Source of the DNA: Liriodendron chinense | Lineage: Eukaryota; Streptophyta; Magnoliopsida; Magnoliales; Magnoliaceae | Length of the DNA stretch: 64,000 bases | Assembly: GCA_003013855.2 (NCBI GenBank) | Contig: PVNU02000999.1 | Span: forward strand, 1-64,000 | Reading direction: 5' to 3' | Shown here: piece by piece, positions 12,301 through 23,763 of the stretch | Position numbering within the stretch: the first letter of the stretch is position 1 | Layout of the letters: each line of letters starts with the position of its first letter | Translations under genes and position numbers: made by a program | The notes under the pieces: generated by a model | Told to the model about the DNA's origin: nothing | The model's input: only the letters and a program-made list of their open reading frames with translations | Database searches by the model: none

Positions 12301-15300
12301 AAACAAATAAAACATTTTCCATTATATCTTCTCTTTATAAAGGAAATAGACTTTTAAACAAGCAAAGCATTTTCCATATATATTTTTTTTTTTGGGGAGA
12401 ACCAATGACTGCACTACCTATTACCTGTCCAAAGGATTGACCCCACCTTAAAGAACAACTCTTCCAAAAATTCAGTCAGTCCACGCATCATGTGGGCTAA
12501 ACCATAGAAAAAAGGGTAGCACTTCTGAATTAATGTGTCCGTAATGGTAGTGGTGGCTGTAATGGCCACCACCATTACCATTATGATAGAGGTTGTGATG
12601 AGTCTTTTTTCTTTTCCGTACCGGCCGTCCCATAACATGTAATGGTTACCACCATCACCGTAACAGCCATTATGGCACACCTTGCTTTGAACTTTGATCT
12701 TATTGAAAGTACCTGCGCAGCTCGCCTGATGAGTGGACTGGCCTTTTTTTTTTGGGTAGATAATCTTCTTGGTGGGGCCAACATTTTAGATGGATTGGAT
12801 GTCATTCACACGTGAGATAATGCTATTATTCTCTAGTTGGATGAATATTTTATTGTCCAAATAGTTGCATGCACACCCAACTAATTGGATGATAGTGTTT
12901 TCATCCATCTACTGCACAATTGCCTATGTGTCATGTGTATAAAACATCTAACCCATCAAAAGGTTGCCCACTATGAAGAATACGTAATGTAGAGATCAAA
13001 ACTAATCAATTCATCAGGTGGTCAAGTTGGATGTTGCCTGCACATCGACAATTATGAGCTCATTGGACAATAACACTATGGACCAACTAGTCTTGTGAAG
13101 CCTTCTCATGCCCGTTGCTAATATGTGTTATCTTCTGGAAGATAGTAGCATGTTTTAGTCCTTTTCCATAAGTTTTGGTTCCTATGTCCACATCTCTACC
13201 CTCCAATTCGTGCGCTGGTTGATCCAGACTATCCAGTTAATGGACTGCCTCTTAATCATGCCCATAGTCTAGAAGTCGCAACATTATCTTTTCATTATGG
13301 GCTGTTTAGATGATCAGCAGAAATTAGAATCTAAAACAAAAGGGTGCAGCAATCAAACAGTTGGATCATTCAGTTAGTGATATTTTTTTGGCAATGGCCC
13401 ATGAAGGAGTTGAACATCAGTCAAGTGGTTTAGACAAATGTGTATGTACACCAATTAGATAGTAGATATGATTTACATGCTCGCTACTGTATAATGTTCA
13501 TGAACAGGATATCCCCTTAACAAATATAGTATTATTTTTGCAAAAAGAAAAAAGGGAAAGAAAAAAGATATTGTTATTTTTTTAGTTGCTGCTATTTATA
13601 CTCTGTATCATTGCAGAATGGTGTTAGAGGGTTGATGCTTGACATGTACGACTTCAACAATGACATTTGGTTGTGCCACTCCTTTGGAGGCCAATGCCAC
13701 AATTTCACAGCATTCGTAAGTCGCAGCAGATTCCTTTTATATAAATCTAATGAAATGATTGATTCTGATTAACCTATCTGATTAACAGCAACCTGCTATT
13801 AATGCACTGAAAGAAATTCAAGTGTTCCTCGATGCCAACCCTTCAGAGATCATCACAATATTCATAGAAGATTATGTCACATCCCCTCAAGGGCTAACTA
13901 AGGTCTTCAATGCCGCCGGCCTTAGGAAATTTTGGTTTCCGGTATCACGGATGCCCAAAAATGGGCAGGATTGGCCCATCATCGATGATATGATTAGTCA
14001 GAACCAGCGTTTGGTGGTCTTCACTTCGAAATCAGCCAAGGAGGCTTCTGAAGGCATTGCCTATGAGTGGAGATACGTTGTAGAAAACCAATGTAAGCTC
14101 TGTTTTCTCTCCTTTCATGAATGTATATCCCATGCAGATCTTGCAGTGCGAACTATCATAGATAGATGGATGATTTTTTGTTGCAGAAATTTAGTACATG
14201 CTTTGCTAAGCCCACATGCATCCATCCCTGATGTTAGAGCTGTGCATAACATGGTCCCTGCCGGTTAGACGACCTGGCCTAAGAATCAGGCTTGTACACT
14301 CATTGGGCAGGCCACATGCTTTAATTGAATGTGGACTCGTGGTAATTCTTTTAAACTGTTCATTGTTCTTTTTAAATGTGTGGCCCACCGGACGAGTGAA
14401 CTGGTGTGATTTTCAGGCCGGCTATTTATTAGTGGGCACCGCTTGATACATGTTCTAATGTCCCCCACAGGTTGGTGATGTGGCCTCATGTGGAGGTCTG
14501 TGCTGTTAGTGAAAATCAATAAAAATATAAAATTTCTGTTTTTTCTCCTTAAATCAATTTTCTTTGGAACAAAATGAAATTGATGTCAAATACGCCAAAA
14601 TAAAGTTAGGAAGTAGTGTCCAATCTGAATTTCTGATGCATCGGAGTCAAAACATGTGAAGCTATTGCTGATTCTTTTTTTTTTTTTCGTTTTTTTTGTT
14701 TTGGTGATTGGGCCGAAACTGCAGATGGTGCTGGTGGGATGAAGGCGGGTTCTTGTCCTAATCGTGCAGAATCATCTCCCATGAACACAACAACAAGATC
14801 ACTTGTTTTAGAAAACTATTTCCCTGACAATCCTAATTTAGCAACGGCTTGCAAGGACAACTCAGCTCCGCTTAGTAGCATGACGAGCACATGTCATGAG
14901 GCAGCAGGCAAACGATGGCCCAACTTCATTGCTGTTGATTTCTACAAGGTAAAACATGAGTTCTCACTTTCACTAAGAAGAGAAAAGGATTCAAAGATGG
15001 AAATGGAAACATGAAGGCTTGATTAAGAATTGCATTTCTTTTATATGCATTTGGATCTTTGTTTATGGATTTTTTATTTTATTTATTCTTTATCACATAT
15101 GCATATTTTATGTGGATCTTGTGTTGCAGAGAAGCGATGGAGGGGGTTCCCCACAAGCTGTAGACATGACAAATGGAAATTTAGTTTGCGGGTGTAGCAG
15201 CATTGCCTATTGCAAGGTTTGTTAATATTCTTCAAGGTGTTTGGAAATGTGACTACTTCACTTTTTGAAAGTACGCAATTCATCTGAAGCACTTGCAAGA

Positions 15301-16486
15301 TTGTGTTATTTCTGAATCGTATTGATGGAATGGTAATGGAAATCAGTCCCAGTAGCTTTGACCTTCGAAGAAGTGGCAGGATCAAGAGCAACACACTTCC
15401 CTTAACCGTCCAGCTAAGATTTAAGCGTGAAGGGAAGTACTGAACCACACTTAAGAGTGAGAGCTATTGTGATGATTGTCTGATCGGTTGGATGGCTTTT
15501 AAAGTTCATCTCAAACTTCAGTTTAGTGCAGCCATTTAGCATCTACGTCCCACGTAATGGTGTTTCAAGCAGGGCCTACATTCCACCACTGACCGCACAA
15601 GATCAAACAGGAATAAGATTCTAGTGAAATATTTAACTTACATATTCACTGTGGAATGCCCCAAAGGAACTACTTGTGAGCCATTTTCAGCTGTGTGGAA
15701 TGCCATTTAACTTGCATGTTCAGTGTGGAATGCCCCAAAGGAACTACTTGTGAACCATTTTCAGCCGTGTGATCTTGATCGTATGGCTGTTGCTTGTAAA
15801 GACCACATGACAACCATCCTATCACTCCTTTAACAGTTAATAGAAAAGCTTGTTTTGCCCATGTCGCAAGTCAGGATAAACAGCATGCATCATCGCAGTG
15901 GGATCTGCATGTAGATCTGGTCCAATTATCGGAACCATGGATGTTCTGGCTACCTAACTCGGTCCAACATAAGAAACTTACATTGAGCAGTTGATTCTGA
16001 CCGTCAATGTTGTTAGCTGAATGTGACTCATTGAAAAGAAAATTTTTAGTGACTCACATTCAATTCCATAAACTAACCATCAGGGTCATCCATTCAGAAT
16101 GATTATGGACGACATGCCTTTCAAAATAGTGCTCATCATGTGGCCCTCATGGGCATCACGTGCTGGTGACATAGGCAAAACGAACTTATCGCATGAATGC
16201 CTTGCACTTTACTTCAATGTGGGTGTTCGTTTACTGTCATTTAATAGATGTTTTGAGAACATAAACAACAATGTATGGTGGCCCTTTAACCCCTTTATTG
16301 GACTTGTTTTTGCAGGCAAATGCCACTTTTGGCACGTGTGATATTCCAGAGGTGAGTCCAATCCCTAGTACATCTCCCACAGGGACGGTAGCACGTGAGA
16401 CCGGTGCAGCCTCAGTTAATAAGCCCTTTACATGGTGGTCTTGGTTGCCAAGGACATTGTCAATAGCCGCTCTATTGTTATTATGA
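6375..16486 (+). CDS. PI-PLC X-domain-containing protein (At5g67130-like), 7 exons
   Basis: Exons read from GT-AG sites with phase checked: 6375-6701, 6785-6925, 13617-13715, 13789-14092, 14725-14948, 15130-15216 and 16316-16486 (TGA 16484-16486). They give 450 aa. A possible extra intron at 6474-6578 (105 nt, in frame) would give 415 aa, nearer the usual length of the family. The N-terminus is a signal peptide (core LAIAVSLLIAAHLFIS). A Cys-rich segment (STCVTNSNCDAGLHCETC) follows, then the PI-PLC X-like fold with both catalytic-type histidines: THNSY (exon 2) and LCHSFGG after LMLDMYDF (exon 3). The C-terminus is a Ser/Thr-rich spacer and a hydrophobic tail (LSIAALLLL), fitting a GPI-anchor signal. 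The family acts as secreted or cell-surface phosphodiesterase-like proteins, and the plant substrate is not settled. The ATG is chosen because it opens the signal peptide. The gene looks intact. Confidence 0.9.
6474..6578 (+). other. Possible 105-nt intron inside exon 1 of the PLC-like gene
   Basis: The sequence runs from a GT after codon 33 (..SRP) to a pyrimidine-rich acceptor 'tgcccttttccag'. Removal keeps the frame and joins the signal peptide directly to VGSTC, where related proteins begin their Cys-rich region. The retained 35 residues (from VRVPFPF) look unlike the family. The donor (gtccgc) is weak. Confidence 0.5.
7369..7462. repeat. Perfect 47 bp tandem duplication
   Basis: Two exact head-to-tail copies (7369-7415 and 7416-7462) beginning 'ttaataagattaatgctatc' inside PLC intron 2. 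Exact identity indicates a recent local duplication. Confidence 0.9.
8359..8879. mobile_element. Palindromic Mutator-like MITE, copy B
   Basis: The inverted arms include 'ccctgccaaaagccttg' on the left and its counterpart 'caaggctttggcagga' on the right. The outermost pair is ttgtagaataa / ttattctacaa. The interior carries family hallmarks (gttgaaacc, tcctaaaataagct, ggcccacttgag). It lies in PLC intron 2, with no coding capacity. Confidence 0.65.
8963..9473. mobile_element. Palindromic Mutator-like MITE, copy C, with 9 bp TSD
   Basis: A 511 bp element starting GGGAGCGGATTTGGTGAGAC, with its right end (other strand) reading GGGAGTGGATTAGGCGAGAC. It is flanked by a perfect 9 bp direct repeat, gagtttaac (8954-8962 and 9474-9482). 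A 9 bp target duplication with long terminal inverted repeats is the signature of Mutator superfamily insertion. There is no transposase, so it is non-autonomous. It is inserted in PLC intron 2. Confidence 0.85.
11182..11977. mobile_element. hAT-like non-autonomous element, 796 bp, with 8 bp TSD
   Basis: The ends are AAGTGTTTCAAATAGCG and, on the other strand, CAGTGTTTTAAATAGCG. Both are flanked by the identical 8 bp repeat gttgggcc (11174-11181, 11978-11985). An 8 bp TSD with a CA-type short TIR fits the hAT superfamily. The subterminal regions are packed with tagcg/cgcta motifs ('gtagcgtagc', 'agcgtacgctac'), while the middle is AT-rich and noncoding. It lies in PLC intron 2. Confidence 0.85.
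15631..15771. repeat. 74 bp tandem repeat, ~1.9 copies, in PLC intron 6
   Basis: The units start 'atttaacttacatattca' (15631) and 'atttaacttgcatgttca' (15705), and share 'gtggaatgccccaaaggaac' and 'ccattttcag'. A few substitutions separate them. Confidence 0.85.
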
Positions 16487-17703
16487 GTAATTTGTTATGA
16501 GATTGCTAACCCATTTCTTTTCTGTATTCAGTTGATTGAAATGCAATAATCAAAATGCTGTGTTTGTTGATGCCTTTTGTATTGGGGTTATTCATTTGGG
16601 TGTTTAGATAATAACTTAGATTTTATTTACGTACTCTTTTCAAGTATTTCAAGAACATTGGGTTTTCTTAGTGTTGAAATTCAGTGGACGCAATCAAAGA
16701 GCATGCTTGCGCATTCTAGACCATTTTGTAGATGGGACACTTCTTGGATTATCTATGGCCCAAAAATCACAAGAATCAGACGATCCAAACCATCTGACAT
16801 GTTGCCTACTTGTTTTATCATTATTAACAGGCCATAAATTTTCTATAAATATGAGAATTAGGGTCATCGTCTTGGTATCATTTTCGAAATTGGCCCATCC
16901 ATGAGTTAATTCTTGAGAATTGATCCGTTGAAGATAGGAATCTCTTGAATGGTCTGGATTGATTGATGAGTAGGTACATGGGCAGTGGGCTAAATATGGG
17001 GTGCATAATGCATGTTGAGGATATGCTATTATTATTTTTGTAGATTTGAATGAATACCAAATCTGGACCATCCAATTGATAATCCAACTCATGATTATGT
17101 TGGGGTTAACTGATTCTTGAACATGAAATGGCTGATGTTGAATGTTTAAGACATCAACCACATGCAAGAGCTAAAAATTTCTCACAGATGTAATACTTCT
17201 TATTTATGTACAATTCACCCCACTATCAGGTATGTCACACCATGTTAGATTCAGGACCCATGATTTAACCCCATTTGTGATTCAGTTGGACCACATGATT
17301 GAAAAAAGTTTATGGGTCAATGCTCAGCCGTTCATGTGGTCCACCTAACTCACGGATACGATCTGATTTTTTTGTCCGGATGCCTAAATTTTAATGTGAC
17401 ATCTAACGGTTGAAGAGGATCTCATATAATCATCACGATAGGCCCTAAAAAATCAAAGGTGGGCATCCTTCTTCTACCAATTATTTTCGTTGGTTCTTCT
17501 ACCAATTGTTTTGGTTGGTATGCCCAGTTGAATAAGGTAATATGATGATTTTTGGGCCATGGGCCTAACATAGGGTAATGGACCTAGTGATTGGGGTAGA
17601 TTTCATATAAACATCATGGTGAGACCCTCCAAAGCCAACCCGGACGATCCCTCCAATGGCATTGAAATCATGGTTCAATGATTTCAAAATCTATTTAACA
17701 GAG
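16487..17703. other. PLC 3' flank and intergenic
   Basis: A plausible poly(A) region lies within about 70 bp of the stop ('gaaatgcaataatcaaaat'), but no sharp signal can be named. Farther right I see AT-rich, repeat-like sequence and short ORFs without a domain (such as 16694-17167, -). Confidence 0.4.
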
Positions 17704-17940
17704 TGGGGCTCGAATTAGGTCCTACCCCCACAGGATGCAAAAGGAGATGAATAGGTATATGGCGCATCGCCATTGGCCGACGCAACAGGCCCCATACCTC
17801 AATATTGGTGGGATGTAACAGGTCTGACAACTCTATATCAGACCTGAGGTGCGAGGCCCGCTACATCAGCTAATGGCGACTTGCCACTTATCTGTCCGTC
17901 TCCTCGTGCATCCTGGTGGGGTTGTACCTAATCCAAGCCA
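17704..17940. mobile_element. MITE-like inverted repeat, ~235 bp
   Basis: The left arm 'aattaggtcctacccccaca..ggatgca..ggagatg' pairs with the right arm 'cgtctcctcgtgcatcctgg..ggggttgtacctaatcc' over about 70 bp. Both arms contain a 'tcgccattgg/taatggcga' block near the centre. Exact ends and TSD were not resolved. Confidence 0.6.
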
Positions 17941-18289
17941 AACAAAGTGTATGCTACCAAACATGTAAACTTTTTGTGATTCACACCAATTATCACTGAT
18001 TACCCTCCATTACACGCTACCAATGACTCTGAATCCTTAGATATTTGACTTAAAAAATTAGACAATTTCACTCTTCAGTGCGCCAAGTAAATGCAACGGA
18101 TGGAAATCTCTCTAAACATTCAATTGTTTTATTTTCCATGGCCTGCCTCAGCTGTGGAGTAGCCTGATTTTTATGCCAAAATATCAGAACAGTGCAGTTC
18201 GCTTTATGATCAGATATGCATGTGTCACGTGTGCGCGTGGAGAGTTAGACATCAGAAACCTCTCCTTTTCTGAACGGATTAGGTACAAG

Positions 18290-18640
18290 TAGCTGGGCAC
18301 AAACCAAGCTAGCTAGAAAGCTCAGCTTGGATTGGTTTGAAAAAGCTTGGTTAGGATTAACTCGAATAGAAGTTCAAACCATACCAAGCCTAGGAGTCAA
18401 GCTAGTTCGAAAAAACAAACCAAACTCGTACTAGGGCAGTCCTGGCTCGGCTCGGCTCGAAGTTTGGTTTGATTCAGCTTGGTTTGATTTGACTAGTAGA
18501 TTTTAAGCACATTGTTTCTTGTGGTGTGATCTATTTGAGCTTTGGATATGATTACATTTTGGGATTATGTCCTAAAATGATATGTAAAAACGGATGGATG
18601 GATGGCATGGATAATACATATACATGATGATGTGGATAAT
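18290..18640. mobile_element. hAT-like element, left part, split by a chromovirus
   Basis: This is the left 351 bp of a ~784 bp element whose right part is 26437-26869. The outer ends are TAGCTGGGCAC and (other strand) TAGAGGTGGGCAACG. The flanks ggtacaag / ggtaccac match in 6 of 8 positions, compatible with an old 8 bp TSD. An inverted sister copy at 29579-30324 confirms that the two parts belong together. The interior has gcttgg/ccaagc and tcggctcgg stretches. Confidence 0.7.
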
Positions 18641-19522
18641 TGATGTAGGGGCATGTGATGATCTAACCCTAGATGCATTTATATTCAGTTGGAAAATATT
18701 CAAATAATAAAATTACGAAACTAACTACTTTCAATAAGAGGAAACTAACAAATCTTAACACGAATATGAGATCCGTCCGTCCGGATCATGCCCCTTCACA
18801 TAAAACCATGTAAAATCGTAAAATAGGGAGGATCTAAGGATACGAGGATATCCCAGATCTAGCATAGACTAGTCCACAGTCAAGTTTGGATCCGGTTCTC
18901 ATGGCTAGACATCCCTCTTTTCGATCGTACCTAAAAAAGGGGGGGGGGGGGGGGGGGGTTCAGAAAAGGACGAGGGATGTCGAAAAGCAATGGGTTCTCA
19001 TGAAGCACGAATTAGGAATCAAAAGAAGCTTACCTTTCCTCGCACCTTGAAGAAATAGCGAAGAGAAAAACGAAAACTCCGGGGTGGAATCCTCAACACC
19101 CGAGGGCCAATCCTGAAACCCTAATCTCTCAAACAAAAAGGAAGAAACTCACGAATTTTTTATTCATTCCATAATATCGAAATAGGGTTTCTCACAGTAT
19201 ATATAAGCTATGAAAATAAAAAAGTGCACTAAAGTGCCTGAAAACCAAAGAAATAACATAAAAACGCCTACAGTAAATAACGACACTAAAGCGCCTAGAA
19301 ACAAGGAAATAAACAGAAAAACGGCTAGACGTAAATCCGCCCCATGGTCCAGCGGTCATGATGCTCCTGCGTGATCCTACATCTCGCGTACTCGAAACGA
19401 GTCAGAAAATGGGCCCAAGGGGCCCGGCGTCCATCCACATCAACTCGTCTGCTCCAACACTCGATCTGCGACGTCGCCTCCTCTGGTACACTCTAAAGGG
19501 TGCACCACTGATGTCCGCATCA
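18641..19522 (-). repeat. Chromovirus 3' LTR
   Basis: 882 bp, nearly identical to the LTR at 25539-26431. It carries a run of 20 G at 18939-18958. On the minus strand it starts TGATGCGGACATCAG and ends CCCCTACATCA. Confidence 0.93.
18939..18958. repeat. Poly-G run (20) in chromovirus LTR
   Basis: Homopolymer of 20 G. The matching run in the other LTR is 36 G (25833-25868), so the two LTRs differ most at this tract. Assembly or sequencing error in length is possible. Confidence 0.8.
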
Positions 19523-21182
19523 ATTCTCCCCAGGTGGGAAGAATTCTCCACTGGCGAAAGTGAACTCCTGTACCGCTCAAGCATGTCTAGATCGATACGT
19601 TGTAGCTCTGTCTCGATAATCCAGGAGTTATCTGCAATAGGCCTGTTCCTCCACTTGACTAGGAATTTCTGGTAACCCCCTGAGCGAGTAGAAACCAACT
19701 CGGAGTCCAAAATTTCCTCTATCTCGTCTCTTCTCGGTGCAGAAGGAAGAGAAGGTAAGATGGGTATAGGGAGGTCAAGTGTGACCAAGGTCCATATATA
19801 GGGGAGGTCTGGGAAGAAACAGGGGAATCAATGGATAGAGGTAATGGCTCGTGATAGGAAACTAGATCTTCCACATTAAATGTAGAACTGATGCCCATGG
19901 TAGGAGGGATATCGACAACATAAGCGTTAGACCCCAGCCTTTTCACAATTTTATGTGGGCCTATGCTATGGGCATGAAGCTTCTTCATGGATCCAGGTGG
20001 AAATCGATCAGACCTAACACGAACCATGACGTCATCTCCAAGTTGAAATTCCCTAAATCTCCTGTGAGTGTCAGCAGAAAGTTTATAATGTTCATTACTT
20101 GAATTAATCCTTCTTCTAATCTCATTATGCAATGCATGTATATGATGGGCAAATGACTCTTCTAACTCTGAAGGACGCTGTGGGGTAGCCATGGAGATCA
20201 AATCTATGGGGGCTCGGGGTCTAAGACCTGAAACAATTTCAAATGGGCTCATTCCTGTGGACCTGTTCACTGACGAATTATAAGTGAACTCTGCTGTGGG
20301 AATAACAATGTCCCAGGTCCTGTGGTGGTCTCCAACTAGACATCTCAACAAATTCCCTAAGCTACGATTCACTACCTCTGTTTGACTATCCGATTGAGGA
20401 TGATATGCTGAAGAAAATTGAAGCCTCGTACCCAAAAGATGCCAGAGAGTCTTCCAAAAATAACTAGTAAACCTAGTATCTCTGTCAGACACGATGGATC
20501 AAGGTATCCCATAAAGTCGCACCACCTCCTGAAAGAATATCTTAGCAATGTGGGAGGCTTCTGAGGTCTTATAACAGGGTAGGAAATGGGCCATCTTAGA
20601 AAACTGATCAACGACCACGAGTATGGAATCGTGCTTACGAATAGTCTTGGGAAGCCTAAGCACGAAATCCATACTGACATCTTGCCACGGGACATGTGGA
20701 ACTGCTAAAGGAGTGTATAAGCCTGTATTCTGTTTCCTCTGCTTTGCCAGTTGACATGTCCGACACTGCTCTACAATCTTGGCCACATCTCGCTGGAGAT
20801 TAGGCCAATGAAAGCGATCAGAAACCAGGGCAACTGTTTTATCTCTACCAAAGTGACCTGCCATCCCCCCAGCATGAAGCTCCCATACTAGAAAATCACG
20901 GAGGGATGTGCGTGGGATGCAAAGCTTGTCCCCTCTAAAAAGATATCCGTCTATAAGGACAAACTCAACACTCCTTGAGGGCGGGTCACTAGACAACGAC
21001 GCATAGATGGTCCCAAAGTCAGGGCAAGTTGAGTACTCACCCTTGAATTGCTCAAAGCCTGTAACTTCAACGCTCATGGACCGCAGTGTCATGACACGAT
21101 GGCTAAGCGCGTCAGCAACCTTATTCTCTTTCCCGGCCTTGTGCTTAAGTACAAATGTATACTCTTGAAGAAATTGAGCCCA
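19402..21182 (-). pseudogene. Chromovirus integrase and chromodomain (broken)
   Basis: From high to low coordinates: the zinc-binding HHCC module (H in HAGGMAGH, C in CRTCQ), then the catalytic core with D in SMDFV, D in VSDRDTRF and E in TEVVNRS. Next come the GPHKIV-type SH3-like region and a C-terminal chromodomain (EILDSELV..KFLVKWRNRP..DNSWI, about 19480-19700). Chromodomains in this lineage steer integration to marked chromatin. A stop codon (TGA) splits the core after RLYGIP near 20495, and the frame shifts between about 19719 and 19790, so no intact protein can be made. Confidence 0.88.
19523..19534 (-). other. Chromovirus polypurine tract candidate
   Basis: On the minus strand, cctGGGGAGAAt directly abuts the start of the 3' LTR, the position expected for the plus-strand primer. 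It is short and not pure purine. Confidence 0.55.
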
Positions 21183-21187
21183 CTTGG

Positions 21188-21927
21188 TGACGCAGGGAGG
21201 ACGTGGTAGGTCGATCACCGTCTCCCTAACCGAGTGTTTCTCGAATCCACGAGAAGAAATAAAAATAAAGAGTGGAAATTAATTCCAAATAATTATTTTT
21301 TTTAATTGAATAAATAATCAAATAAACATAATTAACTTACTTTAAATAATAAACTAAATCCTAAATTCGTACTTAATACTACCTTGCAAAGGAAGAAAAG
21401 AATCCTAATACAATTAGAAAAGAAATAGAAAAATCTGCGCAATTGTATAACGCCAGCACCGTCTTCCTTCCTCTGATACGAGCAATCCACATATCTGATT
21501 GTCACGAAACTTTATGGTTTTACTGATATCTACGTACTCTTAAGATGGTCGGCTTAGATTCTCCATATCAGTAGTAGTGGGCCACCTGGACCATCTCCAG
21601 ATTTAGTGGGCGGAATTCGAAATTTTCTGGACAGTTCGTACCATTTTCGACGCCACAATCAATCCGTAACTCAGATCGACGTGAAACTTGTTGGGTTTTC
21701 TCGGCGTCAAGCAACTCTACGAAATAGACGGAATGGATTATCATAAATGATCAAGATGGGCCCCACGAGTTGGGCCAAAATTCAAAAATGGGAATAACAA
21801 TTTCCTGTTTTGGTTAAAACTCCAAAATAGGAAATTCCTTAGTTTTTTCTTATTTTTCTTCTTGTCCATCTCCTGCAGGAAGGTGTGTGATCCACGCCCT
21901 CGATCATGGGGTTCTTCCCCTACATCA
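21188..21927. mobile_element. Solo LTR inserted in the chromovirus RNase H/connection region
   Basis: A 740 bp noncoding insert with TGACGCAGG / CCTACATCA ends on the plus strand. The 5 bp flanks are cttgg (21183-21187) and cctgg (21928-21932), a near-perfect duplication. Removing the insert and one flank restores the reading from ..LSPRHA into KWAQFLQEY, the usual sequence at this point of gypsy pol. The interior has no ORF of note, so it is most simply a solo LTR left by recombination of a different element. Confidence 0.78.
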
Positions 21928-21932
21928 CCTGG

Positions 21933-23030
21933 CATGCCTAGGGCTCAACTTCTTTTGAGAGCTCAAATATTTCAAAGCCTCATGATCAGAGAACAGGACA
22001 AATTCTTGTGGTAATAAATAATGCCGCCAATGGCGCAATGATTGCACAACCGCATAGAACTCTTTGTCGTAGGTGGAGTAGAGTTGTTTAGCTTCATTCA
22101 GTTTCTCACTGAAAAAGGCCACAAGATGTCCCTCTTGGCTTAACACTCCCCCTATGGCAAGTCCTGACGCGTCACACGCCATCTCAAAGACTTTAGAGAA
22201 GTCAGGTAGACGCATGACAGGCGCTTCCATCATCTTCTTCTTGATTTCAGAGAAAGCCTGTGTCGTGGCTTTAGTCCATTGGAACTCCCCTTTTCTTATG
22301 CAATCTGTGATGGGAGCCATAATAGAGCTAAATCCACGGATGAACCTTCGATAGAACGTAGCTAGACCATGAAAGCTTCGCACGTCGTGTATATTACGCG
22401 GCTCGGGCCAATTGACAATGGCTTGACTTTCTCAAGGTCTGCAGACGTACCTTTTGACGAGACAACGAACCCCAGGAAGATAACTCTGGAAGTCAAGAAG
22501 GAACACTTCTTGAGGTTCGCATAAAGCTTTTCTGCTCGCAGGGCATTGCAGACCTGCCTCAAGTGTTCAAGGTGCTGGGTAGGCGAAGTACTATAGATAA
22601 GGATATCATCGAAGTACACAACTAAGAACTTACCCATAAAGGGTCGCAGCACCTGGGTCATCACCCTCATAAATGTACTGGGAGCATTGGTTAACCCGAA
22701 GGGCATAAGCAACCACTCATATAGCTCGTCCTTCGTCTTGAAGGAAGTCTTCCACTCATCTCTTGGGTGAACACGAATTTGGTGATAACCATTCTTGAGG
22801 TCAATTTTCGAAAAGATAGTAGAGGTGGCCATCATGTCAAGCATGTCATCAAGCCTCGGGATGGGAAACCGATACTTGACAGTAATCTTGTTTATGGCTC
22901 TACTATCGACACACATGCGCCACGTGCCATCTTTCTTTGGCGTAAGAAGCGCAGGCACGGCGCACGGGTTCATACTCTCACGAATAAATTCCTTTTTAAG
23001 CAATTCATCCACTTACCTCTTCAACTTGGT
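21933..23030 (-). pseudogene. Chromovirus reverse transcriptase and RNase H (broken)
   Basis: RT motifs are clear: KKDGTWRMCVDSRAIN, FSKIDLKNGYHQIR, MPFGLTNAPSTF and VVYFDDILIYS (YFDD catalytic box). RNase H follows (FEMACDASGLAIGGVL, DKEFYAVVQSLRHWRHYL, FSDHEALKYL). A TAA precedes VDELLKKEF near 23014. A 1-nt deletion near 22427 shifts the frame between RT and the SFHGLATFYRRF connection segment. The coding region is then cut by the solo LTR. Confidence 0.9.
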
Positions 23031-23356
23031 ATGTTCGGTGGGATTCCTTCTATAGTGAGGGAGGTTTGGTAGGGTCGCCCTTGGGACAAAATCTATCACA
23101 TGCTGAATGTCCCGCATCGGTGGGAGCTCGTCTGGAAGGTCCTCAGGGAAGACATCCCGAAACTCCTCTAGGACTGAACGAACCTCTGGGGTAACCCTAT
23201 AGCAACCTCGGGTGTACTCTCTCTAGCCAGTAAAACGTACACCATAGTCCCAATTTTGGCCTCTCTCTAAAACTCCTTAGCATCTATGATGTGGAGAGAC
23301 TTCGACTGAGGTGCCTTTTGACTCTTAGAACTGCCTAGAGACGCAACATCTTTCGC

Positions 23357-23746
23357 TCATATGGACGATTTGGGAGGGAGCGGGCTTAAGACAAGCTTCT
23401 TTCCTTCATGCTTCAACACACAATTATTCGTACGCCCGAATATTGTGACATCTTTGTCAAAGAGCCATGGCCTTCCCAAGATGATATGACCAACGTCCAT
23501 TGTGACCACCTCACACCACAACTTGTCCTTGGATGGTCCGAATTCAATTGGAACAAGGCATCGTTGAGTCACAGGAAGGGATGTCGCATCAACCCAAGAC
23601 ACTTGGTATGGGTTGGGGTGAGGGACTGGCTTCAACCCCAGACGACTCAAAGTACTTGGAGAAACTACATTCTCACAGCTCCTACTGTCTATGATCACTT
23701 TGCAGCTCTTATCTCCACATTTGGCGTAAGTGTGGAAGATCGCCAA
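23357..23746 (-). pseudogene. Chromovirus aspartic protease domain
   Basis: Retroviral-type protease: CKVIIDSRSCENVVS corresponds to the active-site region, and ILGRPWLFD to the family's conserved C-terminal motif. The usual D-S/T-G-S box reads D-S-R-S, so a glycine next to the catalytic aspartate is replaced by arginine, probably an inactivating change. It lies between the zinc knuckle and RT in the expected order. Confidence 0.8.
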
Positions 23747-23763
23747 TCCTCACTTTCTTTCAC

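Larger units (their letters stand above)
6926..13616 (+). other. Intron 2 of the PLC-like gene, 6.7 kb, rich in inserted elements
   Basis: It lies between exon 2 (..TSQLD) and exon 3 (NGVRGL..). It holds a 47 bp tandem repeat, two palindromic Mutator-like elements (8359-8879, 8963-9473), a 796 bp hAT-like element (11182-11977), a CA-repeat near 11824-11842, and a hairpin-forming ATGG-rich repeat near 12542-12573. Short ORFs in it (for example 7397-7663, 9376-9603, 11925-12146) have no recognisable domain and are taken as fortuitous. Confidence 0.75.

Noticed and set aside
12542..12573. ATGG-rich hairpin as a microRNA precursor
   Set aside because: The arm is short and made of simple GGT/ACC repeats, with no stable long stem beyond the repeat.
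16694..17167. 157-codon minus-strand ORF right of the PLC gene
   Set aside because: No domain, atypical composition, and overlapping plus-strand ORFs; probably fortuitous.
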